Below, in pieces: positions 17,374 through 25,789 of a stretch of 41,671 nt of DNA. A model generated the notes under the pieces. The model did no database searches, was not told the origin of the DNA, and saw only the letters and a program-made list of their open reading frames with translations. The translations under genes and the position numbers were made by a program. Source of the stretch: Syntrophus gentianae (GTDB taxonomy: Bacteria > Desulfobacterota > Syntrophia > Syntrophales > Syntrophaceae); contig NZ_FOBS01000028.1 of NCBI RefSeq assembly GCF_900109885.1, positions 1-41,671 on the forward strand, read 5' to 3'. Position 1 is the first letter of the stretch; every line of letters begins with the position of its first letter.

Positions 17374-18248
17374 AAAACCTCCCGAAAGAAGTGCGGCGCT
17401 TTGTATGAGCTGCGAACCAGCGGACCGGACGCGACGCTCCTAAAGCCCAGACGCACCCCAAACTCCTGCCAGTGTTCAAACTCCTGCTGCGGTACATAGC
17501 GATTAACCGGCACGTGAGCCAGGGAAGGAGCCAGATATTGACCAATGGTCACCATGTCGCACCCGACGGAAACAAGGTCCTGCAACACGCCTTCGATTTC
17601 ATCGGTCTTTTCACCCAGACCGAGCATGAACCCGGATTTGACAATAATCCGCGGCATCCGAAACTTTGCTCGCCTTAATAAAGAAAGTGAGCGCTTGTAG
17701 TCGGCCCCATGCCGCACCGTGCGATAAAGCCTCGGAACGGTTTCGACGTTGTGGGCCAGGATATCTGGCCCGGCCTCCAGGACGGTGGCAAGAGAATCCT
17801 CGAAGCCGAGAAAGTCCGGCACCAGAACCTCGATGGTTACGCCGGGACAACGACGGCGCAGTTCCTGAACAACCCGGGCGTAATGATCAGCGCCGCCGTC
17901 GGGCAGATCGTCCCGCGTGACGGAGGTGATCACCACATGGGACAGTCCCAATTGAGAAACGGCCGAGGCAAGGCGTGACGGCTCTTCCGCATTGGCAGAT
18001 CCTTCCGGGCGACCATGCTGAACTGCACAGAAGGCACATCTCCGGGTGCAGATTTCTCCCAGGATCAGAAAGGTTGCCGTAGAGTGCGAAAAGCACTCCC
18101 CCCGATTGGGGCATCGGGCACTGTCACAAACCGTGGGCAATCCAAGACGCGCCAGGAGACGGCCGGTCTCCTCGATCCGATCACGTTCTTTGCCCTTTTT
18201 GGCCTGCCTAACTTCCTCCCGAAGCCACGCAGGAATTGTTTCACTCAT
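17370..18248 (-). CDS. lipA: Lipoyl synthase
   Basis: A 292-residue radical SAM enzyme that inserts two sulfurs into a protein-bound octanoyl chain. Both clusters are visible: the auxiliary cluster Cys set CDSARCPNRGECF and the radical SAM CxxxCxxC (CTRRCAFC). The late RSSY block (VRSSYKAP) supplies the known Ser ligand of the auxiliary cluster. Its first bases overlap the lpd stop. Placing lipA in an arsenite-efflux operon is uncommon and points to dedicated lipoylation of the operon's own H-like protein. Confidence 0.95.
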   Translation of the reverse strand: MSETIPAWLREEVRQAKKGKERDRIEETGRLLARLGLPTVCDSARCPNRGECFSHSTATFLILGEICTRRCAFCAVQHGRPEGSANAEEPSRLASAVSQLGLSHVVITSVTRDDLPDGGADHYARVVQELRRRCPGVTIEVLVPDFLGFEDSLATVLEAGPDILAHNVETVPRLYRTVRHGADYKRSLSLLRRAKFRMPRIIVKSGFMLGLGEKTDEIEGVLQDLVSVGCDMVTIGQYLAPSLAHVPVNRYVPQQEFEHWQEFGVRLGFRSVASGPLVRSSYKAPHFFREVL

Positions 18249-19645
18249 GAGGCACTCCTATCCGGTGGGACATGGATGGCCATGCCGTGAAGCGCCTGGG
18301 CCGTTTCCAGAACCGCCTCGGAAAGTGTCGGATGGGTGTGAATCGTTTCCATAATCGATCGGACCGGCAATCCCTCCTTCATGGCCAGGGCGATCTCGGA
18401 AATGAGATCAGCGCCATGGGGGCCGAGAATGTGAGCTCCCAGAATGCGGTCCGATGTGGCATGGGCGATGATCTTGACCTGGCCTTCGAGTTCACCGATC
18501 GCCTGCGCCATGCCCAGAGACTTGAAGGGGAACCGGGCCACTTTAATGGGACACTTTTTTGCCTGCGCTTCTTCTTCGGAAACCCCTACTGCCGCATATT
18601 CGGGAATACTGAAAACGCAGCGGGGCACTGTCCGGTAGTTCATCCAGCTCACCTCCATGCCCAAAGCGTGTTCTGCGGCGCAGATCCCTTCCGCAAAGGC
18701 GACATGCGCCAAGAGCCATCCTCCGACCACATCGCCTGCTGCGTAATGGCCCGGCAGGTTGGTCCCCATGTGCCTATTAGCCAGGATGCGGCCCCGTTCC
18801 ATCCTGATTCCGAGGTGTTCCAAACCGATTCCTTCCGTGTTGAATCGGCGTCCCACCGCCTGCAGGATGGTATCCGGAGAAATTTCCGCTTCGTTGGACA
18901 GGAGAACATGAAAACCGTTTTCACTCTCCGCAACAGATTTCACTGTCGTACCAGGGTAGACCTTGATCCTGCGCCGCTGCAGAATGGCGAGAAGGCTTGA
19001 GACCATTTCCCGGTCATCATTGGGCAGGATGGAATCCAGAGCCTCGACGAGGGTCACTTCAGAACCCAGTTCCCGGAAGATTGCCGCCATCTCCACCCCA
19101 ACAGCGCCGCCCCCGACGACAAGCAGATGAGTCGGCAAATAGGAAATATCGAGCATCTCATCGGCAAGGAAAACCCGCGGGTGTTTTGGAAAAACCGGCA
19201 GTCCGGCGGGTCGTGAACCGGTTGCAATCACCACCTTTCCCGCCTTGACCAGATTCGCCTCCCCTGCCTTCTGCACCTCGATTTTGCCGGGTCCGATCAG
19301 TGCGCCCCGCCCCTCAATCAGGATGATCTTGCGGGCTTGAAACAGTTGCTCAATGCTTCCCCTCAAGGCCTTCACCACTCGCTGTTTGCGGGCAAGAATG
19401 GCTGCTATGTTCGGCACAGCTTCAACGGGTTGAAACCCATACTCCCTTGCCCGGCGCAAGGTTCGGGCAACCTCGGCGGATGCCCGAACCGTCTTGGTCG
19501 GAATACAGCCCCAGTTGAGACACACCCCACCGACGAACTTCTCCTCGACCACGGCCACCTTGGCGCCGAGCTGGGCCGCACGGATGGCCCCCTGATAACC
19601 GGCCGGGCCGCCCCCCAAGAAAGCAATGTCGTATTGCTCACCCAT
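18245..19645 (-). CDS. lpd: Dihydrolipoamide dehydrogenase
   Basis: A 466-residue flavoprotein disulfide reductase. Visible are the FAD Rossmann motif LGGGPAGYQGAI, the redox disulfide GGVCLNWGCIPTK, the second nucleotide site VVGGGAVGVEMA, and the catalytic HTHPTLSE near the C-terminus. It reoxidises dihydrolipoamide and passes electrons to NAD. No pyruvate or 2-oxoacid dehydrogenase subunits are nearby, so the likely substrate is the lipoyl arm of the GcvH-like protein in this operon. Confidence 0.93.
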   Translation of the reverse strand: MGEQYDIAFLGGGPAGYQGAIRAAQLGAKVAVVEEKFVGGVCLNWGCIPTKTVRASAEVARTLRRAREYGFQPVEAVPNIAAILARKQRVVKALRGSIEQLFQARKIILIEGRGALIGPGKIEVQKAGEANLVKAGKVVIATGSRPAGLPVFPKHPRVFLADEMLDISYLPTHLLVVGGGAVGVEMAAIFRELGSEVTLVEALDSILPNDDREMVSSLLAILQRRRIKVYPGTTVKSVAESENGFHVLLSNEAEISPDTILQAVGRRFNTEGIGLEHLGIRMERGRILANRHMGTNLPGHYAAGDVVGGWLLAHVAFAEGICAAEHALGMEVSWMNYRTVPRCVFSIPEYAAVGVSEEEAQAKKCPIKVARFPFKSLGMAQAIGELEGQVKIIAHATSDRILGAHILGPHGADLISEIALAMKEGLPVRSIMETIHTHPTLSEAVLETAQALHGMAIHVPPDRSAS

Positions 19646-19701
19646 TCGGCACCTCTTGTCCTTCCGTTGCAGAAAAGATCTCTTTCCGCTCCATGCTTAG
19701 C

Positions 19702-20154
19702 TTAGCCTGCAAGTCCCTTGGAAGCCTGCTCTTTTTCCACAATGATGGTTGGCTGAACGACAACCTCGCTTTTAAATGACTGGTTGATGGTCGAATACTT
19801 GAGCGCCAGATCCAGGGCGCGCTGCACGACCTCGCGTGGTTTGTTCTTCACTACCAGCCGGGGATAGAGCGTTACTTTCTTAAACCAGGAGGTCTTGTCG
19901 ATAAACTCCTCGACTTCCCCCTCCGCCTCGCATTCAAAGGATACCATGTCGATCTTGAACCGCTCGACCGCCCAGAGAACCATCATGTGATAGCAGGTAT
20001 TTGCAGACGCCATGAAGGCATCCTCCGGGGTCAGCACATTGGGAAGTCCATAGAGATCGGGAGGGGCCGAAAACTCCATGTCTGTGCCGTTCTGACACCA
20101 CGTGTGCCCCAGATGTTCGCCTCTCCATTCCACCTTATTCTTGTAAACCGGCAT
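19702..20154 (-). CDS. OsmC/Ohr-family protein
   Basis: A 150-residue OsmC-like protein; the family reduces organic hydroperoxides with two Cys and uses a dihydrolipoyl protein plus Lpd as reductant in Ohr systems. One reactive Cys is visible in ANTCYHMM; the other conserved Cys position may be that in SFECEAEG. The gene sits between lpd and the DGC pair and so shares the operon with a lipoyl carrier, which is chemically sensible. No peroxide resistance can be proven from sequence. Confidence 0.85.
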   Translation of the reverse strand: MPVYKNKVEWRGEHLGHTWCQNGTDMEFSAPPDLYGLPNVLTPEDAFMASANTCYHMMVLWAVERFKIDMVSFECEAEGEVEEFIDKTSWFKKVTLYPRLVVKNKPREVVQRALDLALKYSTINQSFKSEVVVQPTIIVEKEQASKGLAG

Positions 20155-20166
20155 ATGTTCTTCCTC

Positions 20167-20586
20167 CTATGTACTCAGGACTTCATCGACCGTCCGCGCG
20201 ATTTCCTCGGCGACGACCTGAACAGCAGCCTTTTCCTCCGAGTTCAGGTTCCGAAGACTCTTTGGTGGGGCTACGCCATGCTTCTTCAGGATTTCAGGAA
20301 TCAAAAGGGCTCGGGCGGGTTTACCTGAAAGCTTCTCGGTACTCTTACGGGCGCAATATTTCTCGCATCCGTCCACAGTAATGGTGGGATAATCGGCAGC
20401 GAATTTACGCTCCTCGCTGCCACCCGCAATAAAGAGGGGCAAGCAGATGGTGACCGTCTTGCCGGGACGAAGTTCATCGAGCACCTTGCGGCAGGCGCTT
20501 CGGGAAACCGTACCTCCGGGAATCGCTTCCCCGCTGCACGATACAATGCCGACCTTCAAGACTTTCAAGACGTTGAGAGGAATCAT
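20167..20586 (-). CDS. DGC-domain putative zinc-binding protein (copy 1)
   Basis: A 139-residue protein of the DGC family (Cys-rich putative metal-binding proteins). The family motif is visible as VDGCEKYCARK, with an N-terminal SCSGE and a middle VTICLPLF segment. Its ATG overlaps the stop of copy 2 by four bases. Biochemistry is largely unknown. Its presence beside arsenite efflux makes metalloid or metal binding through the clustered Cys a fair guess only. Confidence 0.8.
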   Translation of the reverse strand: MIPLNVLKVLKVGIVSCSGEAIPGGTVSRSACRKVLDELRPGKTVTICLPLFIAGGSEERKFAADYPTITVDGCEKYCARKSTEKLSGKPARALLIPEILKKHGVAPPKSLRNLNSEEKAAVQVVAEEIARTVDEVLST

Positions 20587-20999
20587 TTTCCACCTCCTTC
20601 AGCCAGCTCATCCACAACCTGGGCCAACTCATCGGCGGCTATGGCCGCCAGCTTCCGGCCGTTTTCATCAAGTTCAACGATGCCGTCCGGCTTGAGATCC
20701 TTGTGGGCCGTGTAGAATTTGATGGCCTGGTATGTCCTGGCGGCATTGACACCCTGGGCCTCCAGGTTCTTATGTGAACAGCTTTTGGGGCAGCCGTCGA
20801 TGGTGATGACCGGATGGTCGGCAACCAGTTTCTTCGCCTCCGGATCTTCGATCATCAGGAGAGGCAGACAGGTGGTCACAACCACGCCGGGTCTCACCCG
20901 CTCCATCAGCTCGTAAAGCGTTTCCCTGGCTAAAGCCCCGTAGACCTTGCCGATACCGCTGCAGGCAAGCACGACGACCTGATTCGTTTTTTCCTTCAT
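20583..20999 (-). CDS. DGC-domain putative zinc-binding protein (copy 2)
   Basis: A 138-residue paralogue of the preceding gene: ACSGIGKVYG at the N-terminus, VTTCLPLL, then IDGCPKSCSHKN. All Cys blocks of the DGC family are kept. The start overlaps the gcvH-like stop by four bases, so these genes are tightly coupled. Two divergent copies side by side suggest a heteromer rather than a simple dosage effect, but that is inference. Confidence 0.82.
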   Translation of the reverse strand: MKEKTNQVVVLACSGIGKVYGALARETLYELMERVRPGVVVTTCLPLLMIEDPEAKKLVADHPVITIDGCPKSCSHKNLEAQGVNAARTYQAIKFYTAHKDLKPDGIVELDENGRKLAAIAADELAQVVDELAEGGGK

Positions 21000-21445
21000 T
21001 TTTTTGTCATCTCCTCAGCGATCTTTACTTTCATGAGTTCCATATAGCCCTCAGCCTGCAGGAGTTCTTTCTTATCGCTTTCGAAATCCGCCAGCTCGAT
21101 CCTATAAATCCAACCAGCACCATAAGGATCTTCGTTGATGAGATAGGAACTGGCTTCCAGCTCCGGATTGACTTCAATCACCTTGCCCGATACCGGCGAA
21201 AGAATCCCGAAGGTGGCCTTGATGGTCTCGATCTTGCCGATTTCCTGGCTCTGCTTCACTTCCATTCCGGTCTCGACGGTTTCCAAGAATGCCACGTCGC
21301 CTTTGGTCTTCTGAAGAAAATCGCTCACGCCAATGAGCGCCACATTGCCCTCCACGTTCGCCCAGAAATCATCCCTGCTGTAGAAGTAGCCAACTTTTAC
21401 CTGAAAGACAAACTTGTCGTGTGTTGTTTCCAGAAACTCGCTCAT
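20996..21445 (-). CDS. GcvH-like lipoyl carrier protein
   Basis: A 149-residue protein of the glycine cleavage H family. The lipoylation motif is GKIETIKATFG, with Lys 76 as acceptor, followed by the SPVSGKVIEVN hairpin. No P, T or L glycine-cleavage genes accompany it. Instead it is followed by DGC, OsmC, Lpd, LipA and LplA, so it is more likely a free dithiol carrier of the type found in lipoate-dependent sulfur or peroxide systems than a photorespiratory H protein. Confidence 0.85.
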   Translation of the reverse strand: MSEFLETTHDKFVFQVKVGYFYSRDDFWANVEGNVALIGVSDFLQKTKGDVAFLETVETGMEVKQSQEIGKIETIKATFGILSPVSGKVIEVNPELEASSYLINEDPYGAGWIYRIELADFESDKKELLQAEGYMELMKVKIAEEMTKK

Positions 21446-21468
21446 CGTGTTCCTCCTTTACGTTTTAT

Positions 21469-22560
21469 TCAATCTTTACAGGCCATATGACAGACTCCCG
21501 TAGGGGTTTCCTTGGCATAGGGGAAGTATTTCCTCTTGAACCAAAGGGCCACGTTCACCAGGGAAATAAGGACCGGCACCTCCAGCAGAGGACCGATGAC
21601 GCAGGCGAAGGCCTCTCCGGAATTGATTCCGAAGACGGAGATGGCAACGGCGATGGCCAGTTCGAAGTTGTTCGAGGCAGCGGTGAAGCTCAAGGTTGTG
21701 GATTCCTCGTAGGTGGCCCCGACTTTTTTGGACATGTAGAAAGATACGAGGAACATGACTACGAAGTAAATGAACAGGGGAATGGCTACGCGGACGACGT
21801 CCATGGGCAATTCAACGATGTACTCTCCCTTCAGGGAGAACATGACGAGAATGGTAAAGAGAAGGGCGATCAGGGTGATGGGACTGATCTTCGGGATAAA
21901 CTTCTCCTCATACCAGACCTGCCCCTTGATTTTCAGGCCGACGAACCGGGAGATCATCCCGGCAATAAAGGGGATACCCAGATAGATGAAGACGCTCTCG
22001 GCGATCTGGCCGATGGAGATGTCGACGACCGCTCCTTTCAAGCCAATCCAGGTCGGGAGAATTGTAATGAAGATATAAGCGTACACCGAGAAAAACAGGA
22101 CCTGGAAGATCGAGTTGAAGGCCACGAGCCCTGCGCAGTATTCCCGATCGCCGTCAGCCAGGTCATTCCACACGATGACCATGGCGATGCAGCGGGCCAG
22201 TCCGATGAGGATGAGTCCCACCATGTACTCATGGTAGCCGGATAGGAAGGTAACTGCCAGCAGGAACATCAGAATCGGTCCGACAATCCAGTTCTGGACC
22301 AGTGAAAGGGCCAGAACTTTTCCATTAGAGAAAACCTGCCCCAGTTTTTCATACTTGACCTTGGCCAGGGGCGGGTACATCATCAGGATCAGGCCGATGG
22401 CAATGGGGATATTGGTCGTTCCAACCTGGAAGTAGTTGATGACGTCCCGAACGCCGGGGTAGAGGTACCCTCCCAGCACTCCAACAAACATGGCCAGAAA
22501 AATCCACAGGGTTAAAAACCGGTCCAAAAAAGAAAGTCGTTTCGTCGCAACTTGTTCCAT
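21469..22560 (-). CDS. acr3: ACR3-type arsenite efflux permease
   Basis: A 363-residue, ten-helix arsenite exporter of the ACR3 family. The hallmark block [15 protein letters not shown], with the essential Cys in helix IV, is present, as is [17 protein letters not shown] precedes MEQVATK; an in-frame Met 19 codons earlier is less likely. It follows arsR by about 100 bases in the same direction and is the second gene of the long operon. Confidence 0.95.
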   Translation of the reverse strand: MEQVATKRLSFLDRFLTLWIFLAMFVGVLGGYLYPGVRDVINYFQVGTTNIPIAIGLILMMYPPLAKVKYEKLGQVFSNGKVLALSLVQNWIVGPILMFLLAVTFLSGYHEYMVGLILIGLARCIAMVIVWNDLADGDREYCAGLVAFNSIFQVLFFSVYAYIFITILPTWIGLKGAVVDISIGQIAESVFIYLGIPFIAGMISRFVGLKIKGQVWYEEKFIPKISPITLIALLFTILVMFSLKGEYIVELPMDVVRVAIPLFIYFVVMFLVSFYMSKKVGATYEESTTLSFTAASNNFELAIAVAISVFGINSGEAFACVIGPLLEVPVLISLVNVALWFKRKYFPYAKETPTGVCHMACKD

Positions 22561-22663
22561 GGTTCCTCCTTTGTTTCGGTCTGTGCTCACATCGAACCTC
22601 TCCGAAGTGATCTTCAATTTAAAGAGTCATTCACTGATATTTCCGTACGGCAATATTGAAGAC

Positions 22664-23032
22664 TTAACTCTGTTGACAAGCCGCCTCCCGCTTGCACATA
22701 ATCTCTTCCCGTTGAATGGTGGGGATCTTTTCGATAAGCTGTCTGACATCTTCATCGTCTTCCAGCCAGTGCCTGAGGTTTCCCAGTAGTGTTGCGGCAT
22801 AGGGGCTGTCCTGGCCGTCAGCCGGATAATAATTCACCCATTGGCAATCCCGCTGCGAATTGACCATCCCAGCCTCCTCTAGTATTTTCAGATGCTTGGA
22901 AGCTGTAGGCTGGGCAATACCAAGCGCCACTTGAATTTCGCAGACACACATAACCTTATGTTGCAACATTTTTAGTATTTTTACACGGTTGGGATCGGAC
23001 AGGGCCTTGGTAACTTTCAGAAAATCTTTCAT
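22664..23032 (-). CDS. arsR: ArsR-family arsenic-responsive repressor
   Basis: A 122-residue winged-helix repressor. The metalloid site VMCVCEIQ matches the ELCVCDL motif of As(III)-binding ArsR proteins, and the recognition helix QPTASKHLKIL follows. Start MKDFLKV has GGAG nine bases upstream; an ATG five codons earlier lacks a site. It is the first gene of the operon and probably binds the palindrome at 23066-23085 between its own -35 and -10. Confidence 0.92.
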   Translation of the reverse strand: MKDFLKVTKALSDPNRVKILKMLQHKVMCVCEIQVALGIAQPTASKHLKILEEAGMVNSQRDCQWVNYYPADGQDSPYAATLLGNLRHWLEDDEDVRQLIEKIPTIQREEIMCKREAACQQS

Positions 23033-23060
23033 AGCTGAAAACTCCATATTCTTTTTTAGA

Positions 23061-23090
23061 AATATAGGGGGTTGAACAACCCCCTGTCAA
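23061..23090 (-). promoter_or_regulatory. Promoter of the ars-lipoyl operon with embedded palindrome
   Basis: On the minus strand: TTGACA (23085-23090), an 18-base spacer, then TATATT (23061-23066). The spacer is itself a near-perfect palindrome, GGGGGTTG-TTCAACCCCC, with 8-base arms on either side of a 4-base centre when one flanking base is counted. A dimeric repressor such as ArsR bound here would block RNA polymerase. The arsR start is 28 bases downstream of the -10. Confidence 0.75.
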
Positions 23091-23218
23091 GTAAAAAATC
23101 ATATTTGAGTAGCATTTAAAATTTAGTTGACACGAGCAACTTATTATGAAAGGAAAACTCCCAGACCTGTAGAACGCACCTTTATGCCAGGATACTTTAT
23201 AGTGTAAAAGGATTTATG

Positions 23219-23719
23219 ATGGATGCTCAAGCAAGACAACTGATCGGATTAATTGATAATATAACTTACTCTTTTGGGATGCAAAGCCTGGAGGGGCGAT
23301 GTTGCAACGAAAATATCTCCCATGGCGAGTTTCGCGCCCTGCAGGTTGCATTGCATCAGACGATCTGCACGATGCAGGATATTGCAAGAAGCGCGGCGGT
23401 TACGAAGAGCGGGGCAACCCGCATTGCAAAACGCCTGGAGGAAAAGGGCCTAGCTATACGTCAACAGGATCATAAAGACGGAAGAATCTGCTGTGTGACA
23501 CCAACAGAAAAAGGTCAAACGCTCCTGAACCGGATTGAGGATCAGTTGATGTGTAAAATGCGGGAGATCCTGGCGGCGATGGACCCGGCCATGCGGGAAA
23601 TTCTGATTCTCAGCCTGAACGCATTTGTTCAAGCCGCGAAGCCACGGGGTGTTCATGTAAATCCGCAGCGGGAAATGTGTTGTGCAATTGAGGAAAAAGA
23701 TACCCTTGGCAATGGTTGA
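23219..23719 (+). CDS. MarR-family transcriptional regulator
   Basis: A 166-residue winged-helix regulator. The DNA-binding helix AAVTKSGATRIAKRL and wing QQDHKDGRICCVTPT match MarR. It has a Cys-rich character: RCCNEN near the N-terminus, ICC in the wing and MCC near the C-terminus, which could sense metalloids or thiol stress. AAAAGG precedes two adjacent ATG codons; the second is better spaced. It is divergent from the ars operon and followed 53 bases later by the permease it probably controls. Confidence 0.85.
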   Translation: MDAQARQLIGLIDNITYSFGMQSLEGRCCNENISHGEFRALQVALHQTICTMQDIARSAAVTKSGATRIAKRLEEKGLAIRQQDHKDGRICCVTPTEKGQTLLNRIEDQLMCKMREILAAMDPAMREILILSLNAFVQAAKPRGVHVNPQREMCCAIEEKDTLGNG

Positions 23720-23772
23720 CGCGCTCAACTATAAGCGCAATAGAACTTCATGGCTAAGAGGAGGAATTAACG

Positions 23773-24882
23773 ATGTTCGGTTTGAATAATGTTGTGGTTG
23801 CCGGAAAATTTTTTCTGGTGATCGCCGGTGAGCTGGTCCTTATCTTTGTTGCTGTTTCCTTCATCATTGGACTGCTGATGGAATATCTCCCCCCGTCCCG
23901 CGTCAGAGATTATCTCTCCAACAAACTCTCCTGGGTGCAATACCTCCTGGGCTCGGGACTGGGCGCCATCACGCCTTTCTGCTCCTGTTCCACCGTGCCC
24001 ATCACGGCAGGCTTGCTCAAGGGAGGGGTTCCTTTCGGCCCTACCATGGCATTCCTTTTTGCTTCGCCGGTTCTTAACCCGATCATTATCGCCCTCCTGC
24101 TCTCGCTCCTTGGCACTAAAGCAACTGCCGTCTATGTCGTTGTCACCTTTTTGGGCTCTATGGTGGCGGCCGCTGTGTTGTCAAGACTGGGAATGGAAAG
24201 GCAGGTCAAGCCCCTGGCCAATTTTCAGACATCCTGTTGTGCGGAAGAGACAAAATTTGAGACTGCTTCCCTGAAAACACTGCCCATGGCCGCTGGTTGC
24301 TGTTCTTCTGAGAACGTTCAGTCTGCGCCCCTCCGCACCGTGACTACTTTTCAAGCACCGAGCGCTTGCTGCGCAGGAGAGTCTTCCCCAACTGTGCAGA
24401 ACCCGGTTTCTGCGTCCTGCTGCTCGGTCAGATTCGAGACGGATGAGGGAGCACAGGCGGAGTCGTTCAAAGAAAAACTGAAAAGGGCCTCTGTCTCCGC
24501 GGTGGAGACCTTCAAGGGTGTCTTCTGGTACCTCCTGCTGGGTGCGGGCATCGGCGCCTTCATCTATGGCTTTTTCCCCCAGGATCTCGTCATCCGCCTG
24601 GCCGGACCGGGAAACCCCTGGTCCATCCCTATTGCTGCGCTTATCGGTGTTCCCATGTACATCCGGGCCGAAACGGTAATTCCCATCAGTGCCGCGCTGG
24701 TCGGTAAGGGCATGGGGGTAGGAACGGTTCTGGCGCTCATCATCGGTGGGGCAGGGGCGAGTATCCCGGAAATGATCATTCTCGGTTCCATGTTCAGAAA
24801 AAAACTGATCTTCGCTTTCGCCCTGAACGTTTTTCTGGTTGCCGTCGTGGCAGGTTATCTTGTCGATATTTTGATCTATTAA
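23773..24882 (+). CDS. ArsP/DUF318-type permease with cysteine-pair loop
   Basis: A 369-residue permease of the DUF318 family, which includes the organoarsenical exporter ArsP. The hallmark TPFCSCSTVP (C70, C72) lies in the N-terminal half, and VPMYIRAETV in the C-terminal half. The cytoplasmic loop between the halves (about residues 150-230) holds four CC pairs: SCCAEE (155-156), GCCSSE (176-177), ACCAGE (199-200) and SCCSVR (216-217). Such pairs could bind As(III), Hg(II) or another soft metal before export. GAGGAATTAACG precedes the ATG. Confidence 0.88.
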   Translation: MFGLNNVVVAGKFFLVIAGELVLIFVAVSFIIGLLMEYLPPSRVRDYLSNKLSWVQYLLGSGLGAITPFCSCSTVPITAGLLKGGVPFGPTMAFLFASPVLNPIIIALLLSLLGTKATAVYVVVTFLGSMVAAAVLSRLGMERQVKPLANFQTSCCAEETKFETASLKTLPMAAGCCSSENVQSAPLRTVTTFQAPSACCAGESSPTVQNPVSASCCSVRFETDEGAQAESFKEKLKRASVSAVETFKGVFWYLLLGAGIGAFIYGFFPQDLVIRLAGPGNPWSIPIAALIGVPMYIRAETVIPISAALVGKGMGVGTVLALIIGGAGASIPEMIILGSMFRKKLIFAFALNVFLVAVVAGYLVDILIY

Positions 24883-24925
24883 CCGTGGCAATCGTGCCGG
24901 TGAAGCTAAGGGAGGTGTCGCAAGG

Positions 24926-25107
24926 ATGAGCATAAAGTTATACCTCACCGGTAACCTTCGTAAGCTTACCAAGGGCAAGAATTTGTTTGAAGTGAAGGGT
25001 CAGACCTTGGCGAGTGTCTTAGCCACGTCGTAAACCTCGCCCCCGCACTGAAATGGGCACTCTTTTATGAGTCAGGGGATGCGTTGTAGATAATGTTAAA
25101 ATGCTGG
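24926..25107 (+). pseudogene. Decayed copy of the MoaD/ThiS-like gene
   Basis: The first 30 codons (MSIKLYLTGNLRKLTKGKN, FEVKGQTLASVL) match the intact gene at 26618, including the ribosome site. A one-base loss then shifts the frame to a stop at 25031. In the corrected frame the match goes on (VNLAPALKWALFYESGDAL), but CAG has become TAG and another base is missing. The copy breaks off near VLV. Confidence 0.85.
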
Positions 25108-25196
25108 TTTCTAGCTCCTTCTACAATACGATCGAGGCGTGTCGGATATTCTGGAAAAGCTGGGTGAGATCATTAAAGATCCGCGGCTATCTATGA
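25108..25196 (+). pseudogene. Decayed C-terminal end of a cysteine desulfurase gene
   Basis: Read in one frame this gives SSFYNTIEACRIFWKSW then RGYL and a stop, against CYFYNTVEECRIFLETL then RSYL at the end of the intact desulfurase (28065-29417). It is fused straight to the moaD remnant, so the genes between were deleted. The next gene is an IscU-like gene, the same order as after the intact desulfurase. Confidence 0.75.
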
Positions 25197-25241
25197 GGTA
25201 TTAATCAAGCGAACTTAGATAAAGATTAAGGAGAGAATGAA

Positions 25242-25652
25242 ATGGACGAAGTAGTGATGGCGTATTACCGTAAATTGGTAGAAACGGGTTTCGAACATGC
25301 AGGCTCATTGGAAGACGCCTCAATCTTCCTTGAAAATTTCGCTGAAATTAGTCCGGCATGCGGTGGAAATACTAACGATTTCATGCACATATATATTAAT
25401 GTGGTTAATGAAATCATTTCTGATATCAAGTATAGAAGTATTTGTGATCAGACAACGAATGTCGCCATAGAGGTTTTATGTACGTTGGTGAAGGGGAAGA
25501 CTCTTGGCGAAGTCGCCGGTGTAACGGAACAAACATTTTCTCGATTTTTGGGGAGTGAAGACAAACGACTTCAAGAGACAGCCAAAGACTTACTGGAATT
25601 TCTTAACAAGGGAATCGCTGACTATAGAGCACAAACAGGAGGGGCCTGCTGA
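25242..25652 (+). CDS. IscU/NifU-like scaffold protein (copy 1)
   Basis: A 136-residue protein with the IscU/NifU-N pattern: first Cys in SPACGGNTNDF (C40), DIKYRSICDQ with C68, then IEVLCTLVKGKTL, the helix that follows the second ligand in IscU. IscU proteins build Fe-S clusters on three Cys. The third position, GCED in copy 2, is GSED here (S105). A C-terminal GGAC adds a new Cys. GGAG lies nine bases before ATG. It stands after the decayed moaD-desulfurase remnant, so it is the surviving end of a duplicated module. Confidence 0.7.
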   Translation: MDEVVMAYYRKLVETGFEHAGSLEDASIFLENFAEISPACGGNTNDFMHIYINVVNEIISDIKYRSICDQTTNVAIEVLCTLVKGKTLGEVAGVTEQTFSRFLGSEDKRLQETAKDLLEFLNKGIADYRAQTGGAC

Positions 25653-25698
25653 AATTCCGGACATTTCCCATCGACTTTTTTCATCGGAGGAATGTGTC

Positions 25699-25755
25699 AT
25701 GATCCCATGCCGCCACTTAGGTAAACCAATCGAACTTCCCGGCATCATGTGTTAG
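25699..25755 (+). CDS. Very small ORF of unknown meaning
   Basis: An 18-codon frame with two Cys (MIPCRHLGKP, ending IMC) follows GGAGG at nine bases. It matches nothing I recognise and may be the leftover of a broken gene. Listed only because of the good ribosome site. Confidence 0.2.
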   Translation: MIPCRHLGKPIELPGIMC

Positions 25756-25789
25756 GATATTTTAACGTCTGAAGGCAGGAGGGATTTAA

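Noticed and set aside
25650-25720. TGA after GGAC at the end of IscU-like copy 1 as another Sec codon
   Set aside because: The paralogue ends at the same place with an ordinary stop, and the sequence after the TGA does not resemble any domain.
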